From assembly GCA_949128115.1 (NCBI GenBank), contig OX421962.1, forward strand, positions 100,594,836 through 100,658,835: a stretch of 64,000 bases of DNA, read 5' to 3'. The stretch is from Anaspis maculata (taxonomy: Eukaryota; Arthropoda; Insecta; Coleoptera; Scraptiidae). A program made the position numbers and the translations under genes. The notes below the pieces were generated by a model. It was not told the DNA's origin and ran no database searches. It saw nothing but the letters and a program-made list of their open reading frames with translations. Below are positions 9,032 through 22,864 of the stretch, piece after piece (position 1 is the first letter of the stretch; every line of letters begins with the position of its first letter).

Positions 9032-11032
9032 AAAATGTAGTAGAGCATTCAATTCTGAACAAAATATCAAATTTTCAGGACGTCCATATTTTTCCCGAGG
9101 TTTTGCCAATTTTTTTACTATTTTTCCTGTACTATTAGGGGAATGATGAAAATATCGTGGAAAATGTTTGATGGAAAATGGTATTGGACATGAGTTCTTT
9201 TGAAGCGGAATTTCTCTCTCAGACAGCAATAGGTACTTACTTGCTTTGGCGTCAAGGAAACTGGGAAAAAACTAAATTATCTTGGTTTCGGCAAAAATTT
9301 ATTAAATTGGATGTCGCGCGTCAAATCCAGCGATGCCAATGAAAGCGGAGATTTATGCCGAGAAAAAAATTAATTGCCCACCGGACTGGGTTGCAAATCC
9401 AAACGACCTTTTTACACTTACAACATTCGCAGTCAATTCCGCCTGCCAGGACAAAATTATCCGTTTGATGGAACCAGTTTCGCGACCGAGCTCTCTCAAG
9501 ACCGAGACCATCAATCAGATACGGCGAGTCGTTTCACTTTTAAAACGTACGAGCTTTGCCGGGAAAATGCTCCTCTGCTTGGATGATGATACATGCATGC
9601 ACACCGGCATCGGAACAAATAAAAATTGTGTGGCGAAAGCCACAAACAACCCATAAATCTGCTTTACGACGTTTCTACCCCGATATGCGCCGTTTTATCA
9701 AGCGTGCGCGGTTATAATTTTTATTTAACAGCAACGAATTTGTAGGGCGCCCCCCGTAGGGATAAACTTCAGCCAAGGCTTAACGTGTGCCGCGCTTTGC
9801 CCCCCCACACTCGACGCTTTCGCCATCTGTTCTCCGCAAGAAAGTTCCTTTATTAAATACATACAAAGTTGTATATCCAGAATCGCGCGCCCGTCTGAAG
9901 AAATAATAAAGTTTCTTGTGTGCTCACGCCCCGGTTCCTCACCCAATTTGTCTTTCCCGCGGGCACAAAGTTTGATTTATTTTTTTCCTAAGCAAAACAG
10001 AATCGATTAGTTTGATTATTTAACGCACACGTCAATAAACTAACCAGTGAGAAGGCCCATAGTCAAGTTTTTGGGTCCGCGAAAAGTTAGATCTGACCGG
10101 CTAGTCAAGGTCAGGATTATCCTCGGAATGGACCTTTTCAATAAAGGCGGTCTCTCTCGCACGATTTACGTCACAGCCCCACATGGCCGCAGTGTGGTGC
10201 CGCGCATTTCATAACGAACGGAGTTTCCCTCGAAGGTATAAGGCGCCGTTATAGCTAGACACCACCAACTGCGCTGTACGAATGCTCACGCATCTGTCTT
10301 TCTTTTCTGAAAAGGTCCATTATCGAAAGAATCAAAACTTGTCGGCTCTGCGGCTTACTTGCTTCACTCTTCAAAAAAGAAAACGAGCGATCTCCTTTGG
10401 ATTTTACTGGAAAACTTGAAACCTCCCCAACCCACCCCTCTCATAAAAATAAATAATGCCCAAAGAAGAATAAGATCCCCTTCAAGTTAAAAGAATTGGG
10501 TTGGCCATTCGTGTTCGTCTAGTGGTGTTTGTTAGAACTTTAGTTGTGTCGTAGTCCTCAAAGGTAGTACAGGTAAGTGAAGGCTTGGAAATGGGAACCA
10601 GAGACTTTCGAATCAACAAAGAACAATTTTATTTCAAAGACAAATAATATATCAATTCATGTCAGTGATACAGTATTAATTTAAGTCAATGTAAGTTCAA
10701 TTCAATATGTAATAAGATGCAATATCAATTCAAGAGAGCTCAATAATAATTTAGTAAGCAAATCAATAACCCCATTTCCCCATTATTTGAAATGCAGTGC
10801 GCAAGTCACTGATGCAGAGAGAATAAGAGAAAGGCAGAATACAGAGAATCTCTGAAACAGATTGTATTAGTTTCTCGGAAGTAGGTACTTAGAACACTCT
10901 TCCAATCATACGACTCTTTTCTTTGGCATGGACAAAAGGGATGGCAAGGGGATCTATAATATACATAAGAATAGCGCTAGGTTTGTCTGTCGGTTACACT
11001 TCGTTGTCATGCTTTAGCGTTCGTGTGTATAG
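9032..11032. other. No recognised gene
   Basis: An open frame of 107 codons at 9,333-9,656 (+) has no motif I recognise and no splice or family support. A strong 5' splice-site match (CAG|GTAAGTG) occurs near 10,570 after a segment that could be a non-coding exon, but nothing else supports an exon. Otherwise nothing supportable is seen. Confidence 0.35.
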
Positions 11033-11189
11033 TCGCCGGGAGTCGGGTCGCCTTGGCAACACATGTGTGCTCGCCGCATCGCCGGCAAATGATGCACTCG
11101 CACTTCGTACTGTTGGGTCGTTTTGAGATAGCTCCCGGATAGCTTTGTCGGACGCCTCTGAAACACTTTTTGTCGCCGGGAGTCGGGTC
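11033..11189. repeat. Short direct repeat pair, spacing about 138 bp
   Basis: The 18-base motif TCGCCGGGAGTCGGGTCG occurs at about 11,034 and again at about 11,172, each followed by partly similar sequence (GCAACACATGTGTG versus GCAATGCAGGATTGTGTG). This looks like a diverged two-unit tandem duplication. Confidence 0.6.
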
Positions 11190-11880
11190 GGCGCCCTAGC
11201 AATGCAGGATTGTGTGCGGCGTTTGGGATAACTCTTTCAGACGCCTTTTAATCACTTAATAATTTATCGTTTAAAAAATCCGCTCCTGCTCCAGACGCCA
11301 AAAACGGGAAGCAAGCGAGTTACACAGATGCCCCTGAAGACAAAAACAAAACCAGAGAACAGAGAAGTTTTAACGGAACAAAAGTAATCGCGTTTCCTGT
11401 CCCTTTGACAATACAGGAAAAATAGTTACAACCGACGCCGTCCCCACACGCCGCCCCCGTCGAAAAAAAAAACAAAATCGAAGGAGTTATAGCCACAGGA
11501 AAAAAACTATACACTAAAACTATATTGTTCAGGTCCATGATCTGTTACACATAGTAAAACATCAAAATATTGTTTTTGTAACACCCAATCGATTCCACGT
11601 TCACGTAAAGTCAATGGGTATTATGTAATCTTTCCTTATACATATAATGGGGGAAATATCTCAATGAGCACTCAAGATAATTATTCAAGTTATGTTAACT
11701 ATTTATGTCAAGATACAGTTTTTGCCCAGAAGTTTGGCAAAGTGAAAAGCTCCGAAGTAGGTATTTCTATGAATGGCTCCTGGAAACAAATTTAATCTTT
11801 ACCTACTATAGGTACCACTTTCAAAAAGTTCCTACTTTATGAATTTGAAACTTTCCAAGGTGGCTACCGCCAAACACTAA

Positions 11881-11913
11881 CTCAAGTCAGGCCGCGAATT
11901 GGCCTGACTTGAG
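11881..11913. repeat. Perfect 13-bp hairpin
   Basis: CTCAAGTCAGGCC at 11,881-11,893 and its exact reverse complement at 11,901-11,913 flank a 7-base loop. No T-run or neighbouring gene suggests a terminator. It may be a MITE remnant or a chance palindrome. Confidence 0.7.
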
Positions 11914-11952
11914 CTAGTACAAGAGAAAGAGAGAATAAACATCAATAAGTAT

Positions 11953-12064
11953 GATGCGTTGGACGTCTTTTAAATGTACAATAAAAAATCATGTTCAATA
12001 AAATATCGGATGCGCTGGACGTCTTTCAAATGTATTATAAAAAAGCATGTTCAATAAAATATCC
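11953..12064. repeat. Two-unit tandem duplication, 56-bp unit
   Basis: GATGCGTTGGACGTCTTT... starts at 11,953 and GATGCGCTGGACGTCTTT... at 12,009. Both continue through ATAAAAAA.CATGTTCAATAAAATATC with a few mismatches, so the duplication is moderately old. Confidence 0.85.
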
Positions 12065-14570
12065 GCAATCTGTAAAGGAAACCATAATAAATATCAAAAC
12101 ATTAGGACATAATCGAGTACCAATGAAAAGTATCTTGAGCTCGCAAGACACGAAAGGAAGGATTGTCCGCCCTTGGCAGCATAGCGTTCAACGGGGTATC
12201 TACTTGAGACTCCAAGCCAAAGAGGGTAAAGGGTTATTTTTTTGAGCTCCCTATCAACCAATCACAGAACCTGGCCTGCAACCAGCTAACATCCCTTTTC
12301 AGCTAATGGTCTTAGGTAGTTGGTCAGGGAGAAGGACCCATCCATAGATCTTATATGAAAGGCGGTATCACTGCTTGTGCAGACTGGACTACAAGTCACC
12401 AAGGTGATACCTGTCGACCAGAAAGTTAGCATTATGTGTATGGGCCTAAGGTCCACGGATGAGCGAGACATCACTCAGGGCGTTCTCTTACTACCAAGTA
12501 TACTAGCCTCAGAACAAGAGTCCATTCGTACAGGAGGATAGTCAAGATTGGTCAGGGTGACCTTATGAACACAAGAGTAAAAGACTCATTCAAACGGGGC
12601 AAAAGAAATGAAGAATTATTGCTTCACCATTTTGTCATGCTTTGTGACAAGCTTGACGTCTCAAAGTTCCGTCACCTGCTGTACAGGTCGTCGCCTTGTT
12701 GTCCCACTAGACTCTGGCTCTACTGTTAAATCGCGGTCGTCTACAGGTGTCGTGATGACATCGTTGGACTCTTTCGCCCTTCTCAAACTCTAAACAACAG
12801 TGACCTACACTCTACAGTGTATTCCCTTGCTTACGTTATTGTGATTACCCCATTTCAGTTATGACTGCAACAGTGGATCAATGGCATTTTTTGACATAAA
12901 TGGATATCAATAATTATAAAACAGATTGAGCGATTGAACTTGCGAGTGTTCTGGAGATACGGCAGCTGTACTCTGGAAGTCTTCAACATAGGAATAAACT
13001 TGAATCTTCTTTTTTCTAGGATCTGGAGCGTGGAAATACCAATATCTCTCGTGTTTTTCTACCAGACATCTCGACTTTTCTCCACTTTTTCCAACTTTTT
13101 TCAACCCAACTTCCGTTCCTTGACGACGGCATCTTCCTGTTCAGGTGTATCACCAAAGCTCACGATGTTTTAAATTAATTCTTGATAAAGCCTAGGAAGC
13201 TGGGAGGTTACAAACTCTTCTGTTTGTTAGATGATTTGATAAAATACGACTCGTGGCTTGAGTTTATTTCTTAGCTCTGGCTTCCACTGCCAATTCAGTC
13301 GTGTTCAATTGACAACAATAATCACTCGTCCGATTGTTGTCCAATTCGTCGGTCAATAAAACGACAGAGTTATTGCGAAAATTCAATACCACTCGTGATA
13401 TTGCCATTGATCATTATTCGCCCATTGTGCGATCATGGAAACACGTCGCTCACTGTGTTGTTGCCATTACGTTGGAAATAAATAAACAATACACGTCACG
13501 AGTTCCGCGGCAATCCCCTTTGAATTTTTCAAACATCTCATCTCTTGTTGCTCTCTGCTGGAACTGCCCGGAGCTCTCAGCGTGGGCGAAGCGAACGAAC
13601 AAAGTAGAACAAAAAGCCGAAAGGCAACAAAACAATCGGCGGGTTGTAGTGGCGGTACCAACATAACAAGAACATTTATACAAATAACCAGTGTCTGGCG
13701 AATATTTCCCGCGGTTCAGTGGCGGCGTGACTGTGAGCTATTTATGGTGGCGAAAGCCGAAATTTTTACCCTTTCTCATCCAGTTTTGCGGTAGTTCCGC
13801 CCCCCGCGTTCCGAACGTGCATCCGTTCTGTGGTGCATCAAATAATTTAGTGTTTTCAGACCGGCCGAATTTAGGTACGTGTTAATATTTCTCGCGCACG
13901 CCAGTGGATTTTAACCGACGAATTTCAACGAATTTTTGGACATCAGCGGAGATGCGTTAACAGTGTGACGTCGTTAATTTGATGATAAACTGACGTTGTC
14001 ACAGAGACTATTGGAGCATAACTAGTAGTTGTACAACCAAAAGGCATAATTATTAGATATTTCTATAAACGAACCTCGAATCCTCGAAACGAACAAAACT
14101 GGGCCTTGATTAACGGTCTTGATCGAGACGCTCTCTTCCACGGAACCATCTAATCGCCAAGCGACCGCCGCTGTTTTCCACGTAAGAAACTGAAATTTAT
14201 CTTTCTTGGCAGCTTTTGGGCTAGACGAGAGGCAACCAAGTTCATTACAACTTCAAAACTGTCAGTAAAACGACAGGATATTATTTAAAAGGCCATGTCG
14301 GAAACTTAAAATGAAGTGCTTCTGTACCTATACCTACGGCTCTAACAACACCATTTCTTGTAAAAGTTGAAGGGTAAGTACTCGAGAATACACTTGCTAA
14401 CTTGGACATACAAAGCAAGAGTTTCTTTGTACCTACCTACCTAATTAGAGCAGTGAAACATCAGTTTTATTTTTGATCACCCATCTACTTATTTGTTAAA
14501 CGTTGCGTTGTTGCTGCTAATCATCTTTTGCTGGTAGATATGCAAATACTCCATTATAATATATATTATA
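12065..14570. other. No recognised gene; possible degraded coding tail
   Basis: A minus-strand frame around 12,660-12,795 ends in TTRRRPVQQVTEL and a stop, which vaguely resembles the tail of a retroelement polyprotein, but I cannot assign it. The stretch 13,550-13,900 is richer in CpG and contains a TTTTCAG acceptor-like and a GTACGTG donor-like site; this could be an untranslated exon or promoter. Neither idea is strong. Confidence 0.3.
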
Positions 14571-15289
14571 CAGAGTGATTCCCACAAAATGGATATTGGA
14601 CATAGCCCCAGACATAGCCTAAGGATAGGTCCAGTTTTCTCAGGCAAACCAGGATCTGGCTTTGGAAGTTTTCTAACTGAAGTTACAGGGTGATTCATGT
14701 GGGTATTTTGTCGAATTTTTCAATGAGCCGTATCTTTAGAACGATCCAATAGTGCGGGCCCTAAGAGTCAAAATCGGGATGAACTTTGCAAATGGTGATG
14801 AAAGCATGAAATTTGGTACACATACTCAAAATGAGCCCCTTTTTTTCAAATAAGAGGTAGAGCCACGCCGAATTTTCACCAGAAGGGGGCTCGGGAGGCT
14901 CCTGTAAGTTGTAGGTGCTAGAACTCCCACTAAACGGCTCATCAGTTCGTTTTGATAATTAATAGAGGAAACTTATGAATATATTGTAAACATTGACGGC
15001 GTTTATCGCCTTGTCCTGGAAATTCTCCATTATGAAAAAAAAAGTTCTTTGGCAGATCACAAAAATTGGTTTTATTTTATTTTACCTACAAAGAATTGAT
15101 AAGGAGATGTGAAACACGTTGATTCCCACAAATTTAAATCCTCTGAATTCGTTTGTGGAGTCAAAATTTTGATGGTGTATCCATCACTTGGCTTAGTCCC
15201 TTCTTTGAACAATCCTGTCGTCTACCCACAGCGCCCCCATCCTTGGAACAATCCTGGTCACGGCACCACTCTGTGATGATACGCCCCTC
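14571..15289. other. CAGGGTG-type element ends without a partner
   Basis: TACAGAGTGATTCCCAC at about 14,571 and TACAGGGTGATTCATG at about 14,688 look like left ends of TA-flanked elements of the kind seen at 36.4, 42.5 and 53.9 kb. I could not find matching right ends. No coding frame is supported. Confidence 0.35.
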
Positions 15290-15735
15290 CCCCTCCCCTA
15301 TTGACATTTTCATGTGTTCTGGCCTTTGATCGTCGGAACCCTTCGCTGTGTCCGTTTTTGTTTGCGTCTTAACCCTTTAATCCGCTTTTGCTCATGAGGG
15401 AAACGACCCGACCTCGCTCACGCACACACTCATTGCACAGAAAAGTTACATTTACTCAAAACAAATTGAGTGCAAAATTAGTCTTTCATGGTTCTTTTCT
15501 CAAAACACCTATTATGTGCTGACAGAATGAATGAAACCCGGAACAAAATAAACAAGATGCACAAAATAAACAAAAACAAAAAACAATTGAAAACAACACA
15601 ACAAAATATGTCAAACTGTCAAGTCAAAGAAAATGGAGAATGACGGATTCGGGAAAAAAGCACTCATGTGGAAGAACCTAGTCGAAGAAACCACTGAACT
15701 GAGCCCAAAGAAGAGAATTCTCATTATGTGACAAA
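15290..15735. repeat. Dispersed repeat R15, copy 1
   Basis: The segment matches 26,130-26,433 through AACGACCCGA, CTCATTGCACA.AAAAGT, TTCTTTTCTCAAAACA, CTGACAGAATG and AAAATATGTCAA. Its right part (15,594-15,735, GTCAAACTGTCAAGTCAA..., GTGACGGATTCG-like, GGAAGAACC) matches 36,115-36,250. No coding capacity is evident. The family is unknown and termini are not clear. Confidence 0.65.
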
Positions 15736-18700
15736 TGGATGACAAAACTCACTAATAATTTCCGGTATTCAGTGTAAGTAAGTTATGAGTGGAACAAAAT
15801 TGTAGAAACAACAGTAAACAAATGTAATCACATCAGTAAACAGTGCATAATAAATCAATATTGCATGAAAACCTAAAACAAGACTCAATAGGGATGGTTA
15901 GTAGGATCCTCTAAAGGACCTACACTGAATATCTGGCAAAACGAGCAGCAATAAGTATCAACACAAATGGCATTGAATACATGAGAAGTCATCAAAGACG
16001 GCGGACAATGACATTTAAATGGAAATCAAAGCGTGTCACCACAATTACAGACAAAAGACGACGCAGGAAAACTATCACAATCAAATGAGCACATAACAAT
16101 CAAATAATTTACAAAAAACTACTGAACTGATCATAGAACTATAATGACATAAAATTCAAACAGACAAATTTATTGCAATAGGTACCTCACACTGAAAGAG
16201 CGGCGTGCGTGCCTTAAAAATGATCTGAGCGCATGTTTAAATTGAAAAGAGGTACTTTGATTTCAATTGGACAGTGAATGGACAATTGAAACCAAGTAGT
16301 GTTCAAAAAGAAAAACGACGTTTAATACACAAAGAATTTGAAAATACAGCAAAAATAATATTTACCTACAAAAACACACAGAACACAATGGCCTCTCCAA
16401 GAAGCTGACCGCGTCTGTCCCATTCGCCCTGCATCCAGCGAACACCGCCGGCAAAGCCATAAAATCCTACCCTTCTCGGCCCACGGGCGCGTTCGATAAG
16501 CACCCAAAAAAAAATGGCACTAGGGTTGAAAGTGTCAAATGTGACCACATCAGAGCTGCAAGAAACCCATGCCAGGCAACGCATTTAGCGAACTGGTCCA
16601 AAATTCAAAAGACGCCGTGTGTATTTACTTATTCTACAAATACGGTCATATTCGATAGTTCGAACTGCGCTTGTTGAATCTTGATTTTCTGAAAAACCTG
16701 GTTTTCCACAAACCTAAAGGAATAATCTTGAAATACTTGGATTAGGAAGGGAAACGCCGGGTTACATCGTTAGGGAGAAAGTGAAAATGATGGAAACCCA
16801 AAATTGAAGCAGGCCGAAAAGCAGGGAAGAAAGAATGGTAGACAAAGAAGAATGCAAAATACTGCAAGAATGTTGAAGGCAGAGGAATAGAAAAGGGGAA
16901 TGAAGAACATGGGAAAAGCAAGAAGAATACTACAGAGAAAATGGATATCTACGCAGTTTTGGCTGCAAAAGAACGAGAGAAGATGCAGATTATGATTGTG
17001 GAAAAGAAGAAATGATGAAGCATATGATGAGCACATTTATACGGAAGGAAAAGAAAGAGTATAAAAAGTGGAAGAAATCTTGAGTTAAGATGAAAGAGGA
17101 ATAGAATAAATAAAGATGAATCTTGGCGAAAAACAGTTTCAGTTGCCTATATAGAATTTATGATAGCGATGATGAAGATTTATGATAAAGTTTGAAATGT
17201 AGATAGCCAGAACCGAAAACCGTGAGGTAAACAAAGCTTTCAACTCCTATCACTCACTGTCTAACCGCAGCTTCAGGCTTTCTATATTTTCGCATAATAT
17301 ATTGAGAAATATGTCTCGGCTCCCAGAAAAGTGAGTGAGTTGTTCTAGCTGACTTATATTTTCTTCAACATTTTTGTTCGAATGAGAAGTTTGAACGAAA
17401 AGAAAAGTCAAGTTGGAAAAATTGGTCAGTACTCAATCACTCATTTTCCTTCCTGCGCTTAGCGATTCAATTATGCATTTATCGAGATTCAATTTTCATC
17501 ACCGGAAAATTAGCGTTTCCGGGTCGCCATGCAAATTTTTCAATTTAAATTATTCATGTCGTAAATGCCGTTTGGAAATGACGCTTAATTTGAGTGTGTG
17601 TGTTGTACATTATGAAAAATTGCCAAGAGGTCCCCGGCCCGTTCAAGAGGCACTCACTCACCAATTTTTATGCCCGGCTGGTTGTCCGTAAACGGGCGGC
17701 GGGACTCATTATTACACTCCTGCCTACCTCCCCCCTCACCACCGCTGAGTCTCGTCGCTGGTAATGAAACCAATTTCAACTCATTAAAATTCTGCAAAAA
17801 GAAAATGAAATCGTGGCGCTGCGGTTATTATAAGTGCCGTGCTGTATTAGAAATCGAAACTCAATCTGCGGCGGGTTCAAAAAGCTCGCCACTTATATCT
17901 TCACGCTGTATAAATACCTAAAGAGAGTCAGGCTCCCTTGTAACTTGTAACGAGTTTCCTCCCATGCGCTCGGTGGTGGTCGTTGAACAAGCTACTCAAG
18001 TACCTGCTTGTACTTTTTAAATTGACTATAAAAAGCTGAGATCTAGGAGAAAGACAGTTTATTGAACCTCACTTGAGGCACAGTTGGAAAATCGACTTTC
18101 CAAAAGCTTGATCCAAGCCAAGGTATGCGCGCATCTCTTTCCAAATTTATTCCAAGTTTGAATTTCAAATCCCCCATACCGTTTTGCTGGATGAATCGGC
18201 GAATTTGACTCCGCCTCTCGGAGCAGAAATAATTCTTGCCGGGCAGTTATCCACCAAAGTTGGGCGAAAGGAAGAGATGGCGCAGAGAGCGCGGGATGAG
18301 ACTTATTACATTTCTGGAGCAATATTTAAATGACAATCGCGAACGGGATTTGATGATGATGGGGCCGTTTTCCAGTGGCGTCGTTACTGTAATTATGCTT
18401 TTTCGTTGACTTTTCGACGTAACGACGTAGGAATTGCGTCCGTTGCTACTTTTGTTTTCAGGGAGCTTTGAGCCTTGATTCTTCAGGATCTTTTGGCATG
18501 GGACGCTGGTAGGCTTATGACGAAGTTCACACAGTAGCTGAGGTAGAATGAGACCTGATTTGTTACCTGGCACAAGTTACTTGCCAGACAACGCTATTAT
18601 TTACTCGGTGCAAAAATATTAGGAATCGTTTTTGAAGCCATAATAACCGCCAGTTCTGGCATTCCTACCTCTTAGTTACCTCTCACCTTAAACTCGTAAT

Positions 18701-21660
18701 GCTTGAAAAAATTTAATTCTGATACTGTGATATTTCCCCTTTGTTTAAGTTGTACCTGAAATAGGTACCATTCTTGAAGGAACGTTAGTAGTGTTAGCCG
18801 ATGGAAGAGGGAAATGACGCTGGGCGTGCGGGAGCCGTTGGAGCGAAAACAGCTGTTGTGACAGACACGTGAATTTTAGTGCGCAGCGGTGTGCGTCGTT
18901 TCCACGAATTTAAGGGTGGTTCTTCACTGATTATAGTTTTGTATTTTTGGCTCCCACCCATTCACCGAATCATGCATGGTATTTTGATACATATTTTGTC
19001 CGCATAATTACTGTACCTAGCGCAAAATTCCGGCTGAGTTGTGGGCCTTTTGTTTTCAACGCGCTTACGTCATTCGCAGTTTCCTCCCTTCTGTAAAGTG
19101 CTTCGCCTTGATTTGAATTTTGTGTAATTCATCTACGTGTGCATTTTTTGCACTTATGACGCTGTCTCAGAACTACACTCTGTTGTACGGGCGTATTTCG
19201 AGGTTTTATTACTGTTTCATTTCCGCGTATCAACACTGATGTACTTATTACAAAAACGTTGCCTAAGGTGTTGACGGAATTTCAGAACCACAAAAACTGT
19301 CGTTTTAATTAATTCTTGTGACAGCCGAAAATTTAAAACTGTTCAGATGATGCATACCACAGTGCAGTTCTGGACAAACACAAAGTATTCAAGATTCATT
19401 GTGCATGTATATAAATTGTGGACAAACAATAAGACAACAAGCAGAAACCCTTCTAGGCCAATTCAGCCGCTAAGTAGAGAAAAGTACTTTTCATGATTCA
19501 TTCACATTTCATTGTCGGGTTATACATGAAAGTTAAGGAAGGAAGATAGACTTGCACGCTTCTCTGTGCCCGGGAAGGAAGCCTCCACCTGCTTGTATGA
19601 AACTGTCTTGTTAAATTTACCAACATTATCTTACTTGGGGGGGAACTATGTTATCACTTTTCAAAATGTTTAACGTGATCTCTTGCTGTTCCTACTTATG
19701 GTTCAGTGCTGTAAACGGTGGCATTCTGTACACACTCTGTTATTCAAAATAAATCCTGCCAGCTTTTGGTTTGCCCAGTGTAACGGAGCGTTTGTGTGGT
19801 GTTGTTTTCCTGGAGGATCGCAACATCAGTCTCTAATCCCTTTTGCCGCTGCCATAGACTCGGGTTTGTTTTGTTTCACCACCCTGTATGACTGGCATAT
19901 TTATTTATGAACATATTCGGTAGTATCACGGAATCTCCTCACCAGGAATGCGTACGTTGAATGCTGGGGCTCGAGTGAAGTATGAAAGCGGTGTAAGTGC
20001 CTAACGATTGTGATTGCAATTCTCATTCCTCGATTATACCGACAATATTCTTTCACAAGTTCAACTGTAAATGTCACTCATCTCGCATTTAACAAAAATG
20101 AGTGTTTACCTTCAGGAACGAGTATAGACACACTCAGTTTTGAAGGGTTGTTTTCCTACCCGGTCTCACCTCTTTTGCTTCTACCCCGTCCTGTTCAGTA
20201 CCTTGAACGGACTGTCCGGCAATCTCAGCGGCTAGTAACTAAGCGGGTTGACCCCATGCGCGTACTTCATCAAAAATAGGCTTCTTGAGAATTCCTTTGT
20301 CTATCCCATCAGGATTTCACGGAAGTACTACTTACTCCAAATTTACCTCTCCGATTCACGTTTTGGGGTTTCAATTTCGAATAAGACGACAAGAGAGAAT
20401 CGCTAAGTCGGACATAGTCGTACCTTTGCCTATACTGTCTACTAATTCTTCTTTGTTTGTTTGCATGTATCTTTGGGAGATGAGATGCGCAACCGCAAAG
20501 GCATTTCGGGCGAATGCGTTATGAATACTTCTTTTTTCCGATTGCTCACTTCGAGCATGACCAAATCCAAATTATGTGCTTATTTACTTTTCATTTATTC
20601 TCTTGTTCACTTCTCCACTTATTTATCTCCCATTTGTTTCTTGTTTATTATACCCATCTACTTGTTAATTTACTGATCATTCCTTCATTGCTTACTTATC
20701 TATCAATTTAACTTCTTTTGTTTGTGAAGTGTAAAATCAATTGTTGAGTGTAAAGTTCTTTTCAATGCATAAGCAAGCGAGTTTTCTTTGGTTGCTACGT
20801 AAATAACTTGTGAACTGAGCGAACGGTTCAAAGAGGCTTGAACATCAATTTACGAGGATTTGACTAATGCATTACTGGGGTGACTTCTCTGTCATTTCAT
20901 CATGACTCATCAACACTTGAGCTTTGTTCAGATCATTTGGGGAGGGATTTTCAGCACATATTCGTGCAATACGCAGGGGTTTCTTTGACGTGTTCCTCCT
21001 ATGTGTGCCTGTCAGCGAATACGTTCTTTTTCCTTTGGGATGGAGTTCACAGTTTGACATGCTTCATGATTTCTTGTTTTGTTTTGCTAATCTGATTTTG
21101 TGTTTATTTTATTGTTGTAAATTCCTGCATTGTCTGAATAATTTGTAATGATTTTCTTGTTTCATTTGTGTTTGTGTTTTGTTGTTTTTCATCCATGTTT
21201 TGTCATTTTATCACTGTCAGTTTATTGTTGTAAGGTGTTTTGATAAAAGAAAGGAATTTATTCAAAACGTTGCTCATGATTTTCGAAATAAAGTTCATTT
21301 TACTTGCGATTCATTCGCGTTTTATTCAAGAATTCAATCTCATCCCAAAGCGTACATTCTCATCTAGAGTAAGAACTTACACAACGTAGGAAAGAGGTAA
21401 ACAACGTTGAGAAGGGAAGGGGCAACGATGATCACAGTCACGACTAGGACTCTTACAATAAGTGCTTCAAGCTCTCTCAAACCAATGATGCTGGACTCTT
21501 CTGAAGAGTTGAAGCTCTACGTTGTTTTTAGATAATGAGTCATCCATTAGTTCAATAATCTATGACATCAATTAACTTATTATCTAGAAAACTTCCAAAA
21601 GCACCCATATCGTAATGGACTGGTGGAATGAGTAACAAGAAGTATTGAATGATCACAACT
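15736..21660. other. No recognised gene; includes a purine-rich tract
   Basis: I see no supported gene in this stretch. Between about 16,770 and 17,120 the + strand is strongly purine-rich (runs of GAA, GGAA and GAAGA), giving marked strand asymmetry. From about 20,540 to 20,710 and 21,080 to 21,200 the + strand is pyrimidine-rich. A CACCACCCTGTATG end-like motif lies at about 19,879. Short open frames lack recognisable motifs. Confidence 0.35.
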
Positions 21661-22860
21661 TTATTTTCAAAATACAAAGCTTGAATTTATTTTACATTTA
21701 GACTGACCGATTGGGCTAGTCCAGTTTTGTCCGGCCGTTTATTTTCTAGTAGTTTCAGGAATTTCGTTGTTTTGCGGTGGCCGTTCCGGCAAACAAGTTC
21801 CGCGTGCCTTTCTCCAATTGGCTATAGATAAGAATCAACCCCAACGCGCTGGTGGGCAGAATCTGATTAAACGAAGCGACGTAGCTACTTCTTTCTTTTC
21901 AATTTGAAACTCGCATCGGAGCTGTCGCTTAGTTGTGTGCTGTACATCCACGTTTTTGCCGTCCGAGTGGTCTTCGAGATTGTGTTAGTTCGAAGCCAGA
22001 AACCGCCTGTTTTGCGGGTTTATTTGGCGAACGTTGGATCATTAGAGTATTGGACCCGAAGAAGGCATTGTTTCGCCGTCTAAAGAAGTACAACCACACC
22101 TGGCGCAACAAACGGAACCGTCTTGTCACCTGGAGGTAAAGTGAATACTGATTTGGTTCCCCTTTTGTCATATTTCCGAGTTGGAGTCGACACTGATATT
22201 AGTGAATCGTTGTAGGTTTCTTCTTTTACCCACCACTCAGTTTTTCTGCTACATAACGAGTTTTTCTACGATTAAGTTCCCGACATCCCTATTTTCCTGT
22301 CATACCGTTTCAAAGTCTGAAGATTTTGCCAGCAAGTCGTCAACGTCACTGTCATTGACATCGTCGCTTTTACGCAACAGGGAATTGTCGAGCGACACTT
22401 TCCTTGGAAAGGGAACGATCCAACGAGGAACCCGCTTTCAGTTTGGGTGCAAGATTTTCCAAACCGCCCGGCGAGTCCTGTCGCACTGGCGTGGACCCCC
22501 ATCTTTTACGACACCGAGTCTAGCCATCGCCTGCACTCTGGAAGTCTCAGCGTACGACAAATTGTCGATTGCGGCCGTCAGGAAGCCGTCACCGTGCGTA
22601 CAGTGCTTTGCGTTTTGGTCAAGTAAGCGGCGAAATTTCGCCTATTGTGTTGCTTTATTTTTCCTATATTACTTGTGTTCCATTGAAATTCGTGAACGAT
22701 AATCATTCTTCACGTTGATATTTGGCTGAACACTGCTCGAGTACCATTCTAGAAAAGGACGGGAAAAAATAGATTTACAGTTTCCACGGAAACAATCAAG
22801 GTAAAGATTTTGAATTTAGTCTGCTCGCAGTTGAATTGTTGCGATTTTCGACCATTCGCC
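21661..22860. other. Unassigned segment with two open frames
   Basis: Frames of 68 codons (21,933-22,139, +) and 173 codons (22,181-22,702, +) are present. The first ends with a 5' splice-like CTGGAGGTAAAG. I do not recognise either product; serine-rich composition in the second may be chance. An untranslated exon or part of an unfamiliar retroelement are both possible. Confidence 0.25.
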
Positions 22861-22864
22861 AAGA

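Noticed and set aside
22181..22702. Gene encoding a 173-residue protein
   Set aside because: No recognisable domain, no splice support; serine-rich stretches may be chance. Left as an unassigned segment.
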